NCBI GenBank assembly: GCA_005223085.1
Contig: NJBP01000003.1
Coordinates: 1 to 64,000, forward strand
DNA: 64,000 nt
Direction of reading: 5' to 3'
DNA from: Candidatus Aerophobetes bacterium Ae_b3b
GTDB taxonomy: Bacteria > Aerophobota > Aerophobia > Aerophobales > AE-B3A
In this document: positions 1 to 7,776 of the stretch, in pieces
Layout of the letters: each line of letters opens with the position of its first letter
Numbering within the stretch: position 1 is the first letter of the stretch
Notes under the pieces: generated by a model
The model's database searches: none
What the model saw: only the letters and a program-made list of their open reading frames with translations
Told to the model about the DNA's origin: nothing
Made by a program: the position numbers and the translations under genes

Positions 1-455
1 ACAGGAAAAAAGGTTCTAGTCGAAGAAATAAAATGAGAATAATGGTAGCTAAAGCTCATGAGAAAATTTTTAATCAAAGAAGAGACTTTCATTTCAAAAT
101 TGCTAGAAAACTTTTGCAAGCTAATGATACTATCTATATTGAGAATATGAATCATTTTAAAAGCTTTAGAGCACTTAATCGGTCTATGAGAGATGTAGCC
201 TGGTTTAATTTCTTTAATATTCTTCTTTTTAAAGCGGAAGAAGCTGAGAAAGAGGTTGTTAAAGTACCTGCCAAGAATACATCGCAGAAATGTTCTAATT
301 GCCAAAAACTCGTTCCCAAGGAATTGTCTTGTCGTATCCATAATTGTCCTCACTGTGGCCTCTCTATAGATCGAGATACTAATGCAGCCCGCAATGTTTT
401 AAGGCTCGGGCAGAGCCTTCGGGGAGCAGAAGCATTAGCTTCTGCGATGAACTGA
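1..455 (+). CDS. tnpB: TnpB (IS200/IS605 OrfB) RNA-guided nuclease, C-terminal part, cut by window edge
   Basis: The frame is open from base 3, so the gene begins left of the window and the internal ATG at 33 is not its start. The visible part holds the second RuvC acidic motif (YIENM, Glu encoded near 141-143), a zinc ribbon with two CxxC pairs (CSNC and CPHC), and the final RuvC motif DRDTNAARN. These are the diagnostic C-terminal features of TnpB/OrfB of IS200/IS605 elements, ancestors of Cas12 nucleases. TnpB uses an RNA from the element's right end to cut DNA at the donor site. No disabling mutation is seen. Whether a TnpA transposase lies upstream cannot be seen. Confidence 0.9.
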   Translation, partial: RKKGSSRRNKMRIMVAKAHEKIFNQRRDFHFKIARKLLQANDTIYIENMNHFKSFRALNRSMRDVAWFNFFNILLFKAEEAEKEVVKVPAKNTSQKCSNCQKLVPKELSCRIHNCPHCGLSIDRDTNAARNVLRLGQSLRGAEALASAMN

Positions 456-495
456 GAATCCCCCGACTTTAGTCGTGGGGAGTGTCAAGGCTGTT
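426..495 (+). mobile_element. IS200/IS605 right end with predicted reRNA (omega RNA) hairpins
   Basis: A perfect 8-bp hairpin (GCAGAAGC, loop ATTA, GCTTCTGC; 426-445) lies at the end of tnpB. A second stem with one bulged T (460-480, loop TTTA) follows the stop codon and leads into GTGTCAA. Subterminal hairpins instead of inverted repeats, and overlap of tnpB with its guide-RNA scaffold, are standard for this family. The exact right boundary is inferred to be near 487, by analogy with TCAA-type ends, and is uncertain. The guide would be read from the sequence just to the right. Confidence 0.65.
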
Positions 496-537
496 GTTTG
501 GAGAAAATTGTTCCCATAGTATAATACGGAGGAAGAT

Positions 538-939
538 ATGCAAAAGTTAGCCAACATTTTAATCGTAGACGATGATCCTGATGTTCGGGAAGCAGTAAAA
601 ATCATCCTGGAAACCCAACCCTACGAGCTGATCTTCGCTTCTAACGGAGAAGAATGTCTGGAGCAGGTTAAGAAAAAAACACCGGATCTTATTATCCTGG
701 ATCTTTTGATGCCCAAAAAGGATGGATTTGAAGTAATAAAGGAGTTAAGAGGACATCCCAGCTATCCCCGAATTCCTATCTTAGTTCTGACGGCGGTAAA
801 AAAAGAAGCCGCGGGTAGGCGCTATGAATTGGAGACGGCTCTTCGCATGGACGTGGACGATTATATTGAGAAGCCTATCCAGCCTGATGATTTGATTGAT
901 CGGGTAAAGAGAATTTTGACCAGAGCTAGAAGGAAATAA
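538..939 (+). CDS. Receiver-only response regulator 1 (CheY-like)
   Basis: This 133-residue protein is a lone REC domain with no output domain. The acidic pocket is Asp11-Asp13, the phospho-acceptor is Asp55 (LILDLLMP), the switch Thr is in LVLTA (Thr85), and the conserved Lys is in EKP (Lys112). The Thr-to-Lys spacing is several residues longer than in CheY, as also in the next gene. A ribosome site (GGAGG) sits just upstream of the ATG. No histidine kinase is nearby, so it is an orphan. Its partner could be an unlinked kinase, or it may act by protein-protein contact. Confidence 0.92.
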   Translation: MQKLANILIVDDDPDVREAVKIILETQPYELIFASNGEECLEQVKKKTPDLIILDLLMPKKDGFEVIKELRGHPSYPRIPILVLTAVKKEAAGRRYELETALRMDVDDYIEKPIQPDDLIDRVKRILTRARRK

Positions 940-1003
940 ACTCAACCTAGCGAGGAAATAAAAATTTTGACCGAAGGTCAGAAAGGATATTAAAGGGAAG
1001 AAA

Positions 1004-1396
1004 ATGAAGACGATGAAAAAAATTCTTCTTGTGGATGATGACCCGGATTTTGTGGAGGGGGCAAGAATGGTGTTGGAGAAAAGCGATTTTGAGGTAGTCA
1101 CAGCTTCCAGCGGGAAAGAATGTCTGGAAAGAATAAGGATGGGGAAGCCTGATTTAATCATTCTTGACATTATGATGCCCAAAAAATCCGGTTTTGAAGT
1201 GTGCAAAGAACTCAAGAGCAATATTGAATACAATAGGATTCCGGTGGTCATGTTAACGGCTCTTAAGCAAAAGCTTTCTCGGACTTCCCACTCCATAGCC
1301 GAGGGTCTTGAGCTTGAAGCAGAAGATTATCTTGAAAAGCCGATAGAGCCCAAAGTATTGGTATCCCGGCTAAAAAAGATTCTCGAAAAGGAGTAG
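1004..1396 (+). CDS. Receiver-only response regulator 2 (CheY-like)
   Basis: This 130-residue REC domain parallels the preceding gene: acidic pocket Asp11-Asp13, phospho-acceptor Asp55 (LILDIMMP), switch Thr in VMLTA, and Lys in LEKP. The two proteins share wording such as VDDDPD, ECLE, PDLIILD and MPKK.GFEV, so they look like a tandem duplication. The ATG at 1004 follows AAAGGGA. It ends 76 bp before the hydrogenase small subunit on the same strand, so co-transcription with the hydrogenase block is plausible but not shown. No DNA-binding output is present. Confidence 0.92.
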   Translation: MKTMKKILLVDDDPDFVEGARMVLEKSDFEVVTASSGKECLERIRMGKPDLIILDIMMPKKSGFEVCKELKSNIEYNRIPVVMLTALKQKLSRTSHSIAEGLELEAEDYLEKPIEPKVLVSRLKKILEKE

Positions 1397-1472
1397 AGGA
1401 ATGTATCCTGAGGGAGAGGAAGAACAAGTTTTAAGATTTTGAAAAAAGATATTCGAGGGAAGGAGGTCGGGA

Positions 1473-2345
1473 ATGGAGACTAAACGTCAACCAGTCATCT
1501 GGCTGCAGGGAGCAGGCTGTACGGGATGTTCTATATCCATTATGAATTCTGTCAGCCCCTCCATCAAGAATCTTCTTCTGGACGAAGTTGTTCCGGGCAG
1601 TTTCTTGCAGCTTGTTTTTCATCCCACTCTCATGGCGGCCACGGGTGAAGCTTCTATTGAGGTGATGTTGGACACTCGAGAAAAAGAAGAAGGTAGATAC
1701 ATTCTGGTGATGGAGGGCGGTATTCCCACAGCCAGGGGAGGAATCTTTGCCACGGTGGGAGAGAAAAAGAAAGAGCCGGTTACTGTTCTTTCCCGCTTTG
1801 TTAGTCTTGCCCGGGGATCACTGGCCATCATTGCCCTGGGAGATTGTGCCACCTTTGGGGGCATTCCTGCTGCACGGCCTAATCCTACAGGATGCAAAGG
1901 GGCAAAAGATGTGGTGGAGGAAGAAAAAATTGGCGTTCCGGTTATTAATGTTCCTGGATGCCCTCCACATCCGGATTGGTTTGTAGGAACGGTAGCTCAT
2001 ATTCTACTTTACGGTCTGATGAGTTCGGATGATCTGGATGAGCTCAATCGACCCAAGATTTTTTATGGACAGCTCATTCACGAGAACTGTCCCCGCCGTC
2101 CCTATTTCGATGAAGGCAAATTCGCCCGTAAGTTAGGTGAGGAGGGGTGTCTCTATGAGTTGGGATGCAAAGGTCCCTTTACCTATGCCGACTGTCCTCT
2201 TCGGCACTGGAATGGTGGTGTCAACTGGGTAATTGGTGCAGGTTCTCCCTGCCTGGGATGTACAGAGCCCTCCTTTCCCGACATAACAGGGCCTTTCTAC
2301 AAAAAGATTAGCCATTGGGAAAAATTAAAGCCATCCCTGAAATAG
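1473..2345 (+). CDS. [NiFe]-hydrogenase small subunit (three FeS clusters, no Tat signal)
   Basis: It relays electrons between the NiFe site and an acceptor. Proximal [4Fe-4S] ligands are Cys16, Cys19, Cys125 (GDCATFGG) and Cys163 (PGCPP). Distal ligands are His203, Cys206, Cys226 and Cys232. A medial [3Fe-4S] triad is Cys241, Cys260 and Cys263. This is the classical group 1-type small subunit (about 290 residues), not the short MvhG type. The start is fixed by a perfect AAGGAGGT at 1461-1468 and an in-frame stop (TGA) shortly upstream. There is therefore no room for the Tat leader usual in group 1 enzymes, and no C-terminal membrane helix. A cytoplasmic location is inferred. Confidence 0.93.
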   Translation: METKRQPVIWLQGAGCTGCSISIMNSVSPSIKNLLLDEVVPGSFLQLVFHPTLMAATGEASIEVMLDTREKEEGRYILVMEGGIPTARGGIFATVGEKKKEPVTVLSRFVSLARGSLAIIALGDCATFGGIPAARPNPTGCKGAKDVVEEEKIGVPVINVPGCPPHPDWFVGTVAHILLYGLMSSDDLDELNRPKIFYGQLIHENCPRRPYFDEGKFARKLGEEGCLYELGCKGPFTYADCPLRHWNGGVNWVIGAGSPCLGCTEPSFPDITGPFYKKISHWEKLKPSLK

Positions 2346-2361
2346 ATTCAAGGAGATGAAA

Positions 2362-3921
2362 ATGGAGAAAGTTATCATAGATCCTGTTACCCGAATAGAA
2401 GGTCACCTTAAAGTAGAAGTCACGCTGGATCGAGGGATAGTTAAAGAAGCTAGGACCTCGGGTACACTTTTCCGGGGGTTTGAAATAATTCTTAAGGGGA
2501 GGGACCCCAGAGATGCCTCTCAAATAACTCAAAGGGTCTGTGGGGTTTGCCCCATTGCTCATGCCACCGCCTCGGTTTTTGCCCTGGATCAGGCCTTTGG
2601 CCTCGAGGACAAAATTCCTTCCAATGCCAGGATCATTCGCAATCTTATCCTGGGTTCCAATTTTCTTCAGTCTAATATTCTCCACTTTTATCATCTGGCT
2701 GCCCTTGACTTTGTGGATCTTAATCGTTTGGCCAGATATCAAGGCGAAGATGCCAGGGTGAGGGCACTGAAGGAATTTCTCGCCGGTGGAAATTCTTCTC
2801 CTTTCCTTCCCCGGTATGAGGGGGACTACCGCTTGGATGATAGAGTTAATGAAGAGCTTGCTTCTCACTATCTTCTTGCTCTGGAGGTGAGGCGAAAGAC
2901 CCACGAGATGCTGGCCATTTTTGGAGGGAAAATGCCCCATAATGTGGGTATGGTGGCAGGAGGGGTTACAGAGAAACCCACCGTAGATAAAATCAGCGCC
3001 TTCCTGTGGAGGGTGAATGAAATTAGAGAGTTCATCGATAATGTCTATTTTAGCGATGTGATGAGGATAGCGGAGAAATATGGGGACTACCTGGAGATGG
3101 GAGCCAGTGGGTATCGTTTTCTCTCCTATGGAGCTTTCAATCTGGATCGACACCCGATTGACCAGACTAAGCGAAGCCGCCTTTATCCACAGGGATTAGC
3201 TGATCCTACTCTCAAGCTTACGGATCTGGAACCAGGGAGGATCACTGAGCAGGTGAAGAATAGCTGGTACGAAGATGAAATCACTAATCGACATCCATCC
3301 CGTGGAGATACAGTTCCCAGTGAAAATAAATCCGGGGGCTATTCCTGGATAAAAGCTCCTCGTTACGATGGAGAGCCCTGTGAGGTGGGGCCGCTGGCTC
3401 GCCTGGTGGTAGGATACTCCTTGAGTCAACCTCCTGTGCGGGATTTAGTGGAAAAGAGTCTCTCGGGAATGAAGTTGAAATTTCCTAATCTTTTGTCCTG
3501 TCTGGGACGCCATCTGGCTAGGGCTCTGGATACCAAGCTGGTTGCTGACGCTATGGCTGAATGGGTTCTTCAGCTTAAGCCTGGGGAGCCAATATATGTC
3601 GCCTACGAGCTTCCTGAAGAGGCTGAAGGTATGGGGTTAACCGAAGCACCCCGAGGATCCGTGGGGCACTGGATCAGGATAAAAAGAGGGGTTATTGACA
3701 ATTATCAACTGGTGGTGCCCACCACCTGGAATGCCTCACCCCGAGATGATTCCAATCAGCCCGGTCCTATAGAAAAGGCTCTTACAGGAATCAAGGTAAG
3801 AGATAGTCGAAATCCTCTGGAAGTTGTGCGAATTATCCGTAGTTTCGATCCCTGTCTAGCCTGTGCAGTACATTTTGTTACTCCCAAGGGGAGAGAATTA
3901 GAGTGGTTTAGAATAAGCTAA
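2362..3921 (+). CDS. [NiFe]-hydrogenase large (catalytic) subunit
   Basis: It carries the NiFe(CN)2CO centre that splits or forms H2. The L1 motif RVCGVC gives Cys60 and Cys63, and the L2 motif DPCLACAVH gives Cys498 and Cys501 (numbered from the ATG at 2362). A 15-residue tail follows His504; tails of this kind are removed by a maturation protease, encoded here at 5761. An earlier ATG at 2356 directly abuts the AAGGAG sequence, so the ATG at 2362 with 6-nt spacing is preferred. It starts 16 bp after the small subunit gene. Length (519 residues) is normal. Confidence 0.94.
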   Translation: MEKVIIDPVTRIEGHLKVEVTLDRGIVKEARTSGTLFRGFEIILKGRDPRDASQITQRVCGVCPIAHATASVFALDQAFGLEDKIPSNARIIRNLILGSNFLQSNILHFYHLAALDFVDLNRLARYQGEDARVRALKEFLAGGNSSPFLPRYEGDYRLDDRVNEELASHYLLALEVRRKTHEMLAIFGGKMPHNVGMVAGGVTEKPTVDKISAFLWRVNEIREFIDNVYFSDVMRIAEKYGDYLEMGASGYRFLSYGAFNLDRHPIDQTKRSRLYPQGLADPTLKLTDLEPGRITEQVKNSWYEDEITNRHPSRGDTVPSENKSGGYSWIKAPRYDGEPCEVGPLARLVVGYSLSQPPVRDLVEKSLSGMKLKFPNLLSCLGRHLARALDTKLVADAMAEWVLQLKPGEPIYVAYELPEEAEGMGLTEAPRGSVGHWIRIKRGVIDNYQLVVPTTWNASPRDDSNQPGPIEKALTGIKVRDSRNPLEVVRIIRSFDPCLACAVHFVTPKGRELEWFRIS

Positions 3922-4033
3922 AGAAGGATGAAAAAGAAGGTTTTCTGAGAATGCTTTTTGAGAGTGGTTGGAAAGAGAATTTTGGGGAACGAAGCCTACA
4001 AAAGCGTAATTGTGGCAGAGAGGAGGCTCAATA

Positions 4034-4741
4034 ATGATTGTTTCAGAGAGAAAGAGCTGGGAAGAAATTCTCTCTTTCCTGGAAGAGGAAAAAAATATTT
4101 TTCTCCTTGTTTGTGGAGGCTGTTCAGAAGCCTGTAAGACAGGAGGTCCGGAGGGATTGAGGGAGGCCAAGGATAGGTTGAGAGAAGCGGGGAAAAAAGT
4201 AACCGCTGCGGTTATCATCGATTTTGTATGTAACAAGGTGCTCCTTGGTATGCGTCTTAACCGATACATCGATGAGCTTAAGTCCTCTGACTCCATTCTT
4301 GTCGTCTCCTGTGGTATCGGGGTTCAGGCAGTGGCTAATATGGTAGATATTCCTGTTCAACCGGCAGATAATACCATACATATGGGGGGATTCCCAGGAG
4401 TCTGGCCGGGTGAGGAAAGATGTCTTCAATGTGGGGATTGCCAGTTGGCTGATACCGGGGGAATTTGTCCTTATGCTGATTGTCCTAAATTTCTGGTTAA
4501 CGGGGCCTGTGGAGGTTCTGATAAGGGAAAATGTGAGACTGATCCAGAAAAAGATTGTGTTTGGACTCTCATCTATGAGAGGCTTAAGAATATAGGGAAG
4601 CTAGAAAACTTAAGAAAAATTCGCCCACCCCGGGATTACAATCTTATGCTTGCTCCAGCCGAGAGGAAGAAATCTATGTTCTGGGCACTGGAAACTGTGG
4701 AAGAGAAGCCGAAAGAGGAAGTATCTGTTTCTTCTGAATGA
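4034..4741 (+). CDS. metV: MetV, zinc/FeS partner protein of methylene-THF reductase
   Basis: It matches the MTHFR C-terminal zinc-containing family. An N-terminal CGGCSEAC cluster (Cys27, 30, 34) precedes the signature CxxCxxC...TGGxCPxxxCPK (Cys130, 133, 136, 145, 150) and NGxCGG...GKCE...CVW (Cys159, 167, 175). In acetogens MetV couples MetF to an electron donor such as Rnf- or Hdr-type proteins. The ATG at 4034 is chosen over an upstream in-frame ATG (4010) because AGGAGG at 4021-4026 is correctly spaced. It lies directly downstream of the hydrogenase genes and 55 bp before metF, making the hydrogenase a candidate electron partner (inference). Confidence 0.9.
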   Translation: MIVSERKSWEEILSFLEEEKNIFLLVCGGCSEACKTGGPEGLREAKDRLREAGKKVTAAVIIDFVCNKVLLGMRLNRYIDELKSSDSILVVSCGIGVQAVANMVDIPVQPADNTIHMGGFPGVWPGEERCLQCGDCQLADTGGICPYADCPKFLVNGACGGSDKGKCETDPEKDCVWTLIYERLKNIGKLENLRKIRPPRDYNLMLAPAERKKSMFWALETVEEKPKEEVSVSSE

Positions 4742-4796
4742 GACCTTTGTAAGATTTGCCTGTTGAGGAACCTGAAGAAAGGAGATTATCTACCCC

Positions 4797-5672
4797 ATGA
4801 AGCTAAAAGATCTCTTTGAAAAGGGTAAGTTTGTAGTTACTTCAGAGATTGGACCTCCCAAAGGGACAAATATAGAACCCATGCTGGAGGAGGCGGATCT
4901 CCTAAAGGATAAAGCTGATGCTATCAATGTCACCGAGAATCAGAGTTCGGTGATGCGGCTGGGGTCTATGGCCGTTTGTCGTTTGTTAAAGGAAAGAGGA
5001 TTTGAGCCAGTTTTTCAGATAACCTGTCGGGATAGAAACAGATTGGCTCTTCAATCTGATCTTATTTCTGCCTCTGTCCTGGGGATTGAGAATGTCCTTT
5101 GTCTCACCGGGGATCACGTAGTGCTGGGAGATCATCCTCAGACAAAGTCGGTCTTTGATCTGGATTCTATTCACTTGCTTAAAGTAGCCAGGGGACTAGG
5201 TAATGGTTATGATATGGTGGGGAATAAGCTGGATGGCGTACCAGATCTTTGCCTGGGTGCCGTGGCCAATCCCGGAGCCGATCCCCTGGAACCTCAGATA
5301 ATCAAGATGGAAGCTAAGGTGGAAGTCGGAGCAGAGTTTTTTCAGACCCAGGCAGTCTATGAGGTCAAAAAATTTGAAGATTTTATGAAGGCGGCTGGGC
5401 ACATTAAGGTCCCCATAATGGTAGGGATAGTTCTATTGAAGTCAGCGGGAATGGCTCGATTTATGAATGCTAATGTGGCGGGAGTCTTCGTTCCCGATAA
5501 ATTTATCAAGATTATGGCAGAAGCTTCCAAGGAGGATCGGCCCAGAAAAAGCATTGAGATTGCTGCCTCTCTTATTAAAGAGATGAAGGGGATGTGCCAG
5601 GGAGTTCATATTATGTCCTTAGGCTGGGATAGATACGTTCCTTCGGTTCTAGAAGCGGCTGAGCTTATCTAA
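4797..5672 (+). CDS. metF: Methylene-tetrahydrofolate reductase (MetF)
   Basis: This 291-residue TIM-barrel flavoprotein reduces methylene-THF to methyl-THF. The N-terminal SEIGPPKG holds the conserved Glu, followed by VTEN, LTGDH and FFQTQAVY motifs, all typical of MetF. It has no C-terminal regulatory extension, as in bacterial and acetogen enzymes. With MetV upstream it should form the MetVF complex of the methyl branch of the Wood-Ljungdahl pathway. It is placed between the hydrogenase subunits and their maturation protease on one strand, so the whole run is likely one transcription unit. Confidence 0.94.
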   Translation: MKLKDLFEKGKFVVTSEIGPPKGTNIEPMLEEADLLKDKADAINVTENQSSVMRLGSMAVCRLLKERGFEPVFQITCRDRNRLALQSDLISASVLGIENVLCLTGDHVVLGDHPQTKSVFDLDSIHLLKVARGLGNGYDMVGNKLDGVPDLCLGAVANPGADPLEPQIIKMEAKVEVGAEFFQTQAVYEVKKFEDFMKAAGHIKVPIMVGIVLLKSAGMARFMNANVAGVFVPDKFIKIMAEASKEDRPRKSIEIAASLIKEMKGMCQGVHIMSLGWDRYVPSVLEAAELI

Positions 5673-5760
5673 AAGAATGCCAGGAAGTCCATCATTGTCT
5701 TGCCTGCGCTGTGTACACTCTGAATCCCAGGGTAAATAAACTAGGAGAATATCAAATTTT

Positions 5761-6243
5761 ATGAGCAACTACCCAGGTGTTCTCATCTTAGGGGTGGGGA
5801 ATATGCTCCTGGGAGATGAAGGGATTGGTGTTCACGTAATTAGAGAGCTGGAGAAAAAAAAGCTTCCCGGCAACATCGAACTTATGGATGCCGGAACTGC
5901 TCTGTTTTCTATCTTGCATTTACTGAAAAAAAGGAAGAAGATAGTTGTTATCGACGCGGCAAGGGGAGGGAAGAAGCCGGGAACCATTTATCGAATTTTA
6001 CCTTCTCAGGCTAAAAATGAGTATAATAAACTCCTCTCACTGCATGAGATGGGCCTGATGGAGTGTCTAGCCGAGGTGGAGAATGAAGCAAGACCCCGAG
6101 ATATCGTAATTATCGGCATAGAGCCGGACTCAATAGATTGGGGACTTCGACTCTCTTCTAGACTCCAGAAAAAGCTACCAGAAATCGTCAAAGCAGTAAT
6201 GTCTGAGATTAGCAAACACAAGATTACACAGATTACCAAATGA
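5761..6243 (+). CDS. Hydrogenase maturation endopeptidase (HyaD/HybD/HycI family)
   Basis: This 160-residue protease trims the C-terminal tail of a hydrogenase large subunit after Ni insertion. It shows GVGNMLLGDEGIGVH with metal-binding Glu20, a VIDAARGG segment with Asp65, and LSLHEMG with His95, matching the Ni-binding Glu/Asp/His triad of HybD. Its substrate is presumably the large subunit at 2362, whose 15-residue tail follows CAVH. The nearest purine-rich site is about 14 nt from the ATG, so the start is a little uncertain. The other maturation genes (hypA-F) are not in the window. Confidence 0.92.
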   Translation: MSNYPGVLILGVGNMLLGDEGIGVHVIRELEKKKLPGNIELMDAGTALFSILHLLKKRKKIVVIDAARGGKKPGTIYRILPSQAKNEYNKLLSLHEMGLMECLAEVENEARPRDIVIIGIEPDSIDWGLRLSSRLQKKLPEIVKAVMSEISKHKITQITK

Positions 6244-6369
6244 CGGGAGAACGGTTATATTAGGAGCTCGTATCTTGAAGTATGGGGCAAATAGGGGTAA
6301 AAGATGATGGCAACTGAACCAAATCCAGTAGAGGAGATTCTGGATAAGCCATAGAAAGGAGGAAGGAGA

Positions 6370-7755
6370 TTGAGCGATACCAGGGTTATAATTGTCGGTG
6401 CCGGTCCGGCCGGGTATGTAGCGGCCATTCGAGCAGCTCAATTGGGTGCCGAAGTTAGCTTGATAGAAGCAGCCCAGGTTGGAGGAACCTGCCTTAATCG
6501 GGGTTGCATTCCTACCAAATCCCTTTTAGCTTCCACGGAAACTCTTTCTCTTATTAGAGGCGCAAAAAAGCTGGGGATTGAAGTAGAGGGGATAAAGCCG
6601 GACTTTACCCGCATGATGGAACGAAAAAATGGGATTGTTTCCCAGCTCAGAAAAGGAGTTGAGTATCTTCTTAAAGCAAACAAGGTGAAATTAGTGAGAG
6701 GAAAGGCAAGCTTTCTTAACCTTCATAGAATCGAGGTTAAAACAAATGAAGGTAAAGAGAAAATCGAAGGCGACTCTACTATTATGGCTACCGGCTCTAA
6801 GCCTATTCTGCTTCCCTTTATTGACTTCAATCATCCGGCTGTCCTCACCAGTGAGACCACCTTGGAACTTGCGCAAATTCCCCAGAGTCTCCTTATTGTA
6901 GGAGCGGGAGTAATTGGCTGTGAATTTGCTTCTATTTTCGGTCCTCTAGGGACCCAGATCACTATGGTAGAGATGATGGATAGGATTCTTCCCCAGGAAG
7001 ATAAAAGAATTAGCCTGATGATGAAACAAATCCTCCAAAAAAGAGGAATAAACATCTTCACTGACACCAGACTAGAAGAGATAACTGATTATGAGAAAGA
7101 TGGCCTTACTGCGAGATTGGATAATGGCGAGAGAATTTCCACAGAAAAAATGCTGGTTTGTGTGGGGAGGTCTCCCTACACCGAGGGTCTTGGTCTGGAA
7201 AATCTAGATTTGCGACTTGATCAAAAAGGAAATATCACAGTTAATGAAAGGATGCAGACAAGTGAGGGGAGGGTTTATGCCATTGGTGATGTGGTGGGAG
7301 GATATCTTTTAGCTCACGTAGCCTTTGAGGAAGGGATTGTAGCGGCCGAGAACGCTCTGGGGCTTGATTCTAAAATTAATTACACCAGTATCCCAAACTG
7401 TATCTTTACTTCTCCTCAGATTGGTACAGTAGGACTTACTCTCGATAAGGCCAGGGAAGAAGGAATTGAAACTAAGATTGGCAGATTCCCTTTTTCCGCC
7501 TCCGGTAAAGCTCAGGCTCTGAGTGAGATAGATGGCTTTGTGCAACTGGTCGTGGAGGAAGAAGATGGTAGGATTCTCGGCGGGCAGATCATAGGGCCTC
7601 ATGCAGCCGATCTCGTACATGAAATTTCTCTGGCCATTAGATGGGAATTAACAGTTGATGAGATAGGTAGTACCGTTCATGCTCATCCTACCCTTTCCGA
7701 GGCTATAATGGAAGCAGCCAAAAAAGCCCAGGGGAAACCGATTCATTTAACCTAA
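6370..7755 (+). CDS. lpdA: Dihydrolipoamide dehydrogenase (E3 / glycine cleavage L-protein)
   Basis: This 461-residue flavoprotein reoxidises dihydrolipoyl groups with NAD+. It has an N-terminal FAD site GAGPAG, the redox disulfide GGTCLNRGC (Cys41/Cys46), a second dinucleotide site GAGVIG, ATGS, a central AIGDV, and the C-terminal active-site His in HAHPTLSE. The TTG start at 6370 is supported by AGGAGGAAGGAG just upstream. No E1/E2 or gcv genes are adjacent. With Kbl/Tdh and MetVF in the window, a role in glycine cleavage is an attractive inference, but a 2-oxoacid dehydrogenase role is not excluded. Confidence 0.93.
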   Translation: MSDTRVIIVGAGPAGYVAAIRAAQLGAEVSLIEAAQVGGTCLNRGCIPTKSLLASTETLSLIRGAKKLGIEVEGIKPDFTRMMERKNGIVSQLRKGVEYLLKANKVKLVRGKASFLNLHRIEVKTNEGKEKIEGDSTIMATGSKPILLPFIDFNHPAVLTSETTLELAQIPQSLLIVGAGVIGCEFASIFGPLGTQITMVEMMDRILPQEDKRISLMMKQILQKRGINIFTDTRLEEITDYEKDGLTARLDNGERISTEKMLVCVGRSPYTEGLGLENLDLRLDQKGNITVNERMQTSEGRVYAIGDVVGGYLLAHVAFEEGIVAAENALGLDSKINYTSIPNCIFTSPQIGTVGLTLDKAREEGIETKIGRFPFSASGKAQALSEIDGFVQLVVEEEDGRILGGQIIGPHAADLVHEISLAIRWELTVDEIGSTVHAHPTLSEAIMEAAKKAQGKPIHLT

Positions 7756-7776
7756 ATCCCTCTCAAGGCATATCTT

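Noticed and set aside
500-525. Promoter with TATAAT (520-525) before response regulator 1
   Set aside because: A start about 7 nt downstream would remove most of the ribosome site, and the -35 match is poor.
2308-3153. Long minus-strand open frame of 281 codons
   Set aside because: It is antisense to the clearly conserved hydrogenase large subunit and has no recognisable protein features; a shadow frame.
1473-3921. Assignment as F420-nonreducing (Mvh) hydrogenase
   Set aside because: The small subunit has the full three-cluster group 1-type C-terminal half (about 290 residues), and no MvhD or Hdr genes are adjacent.
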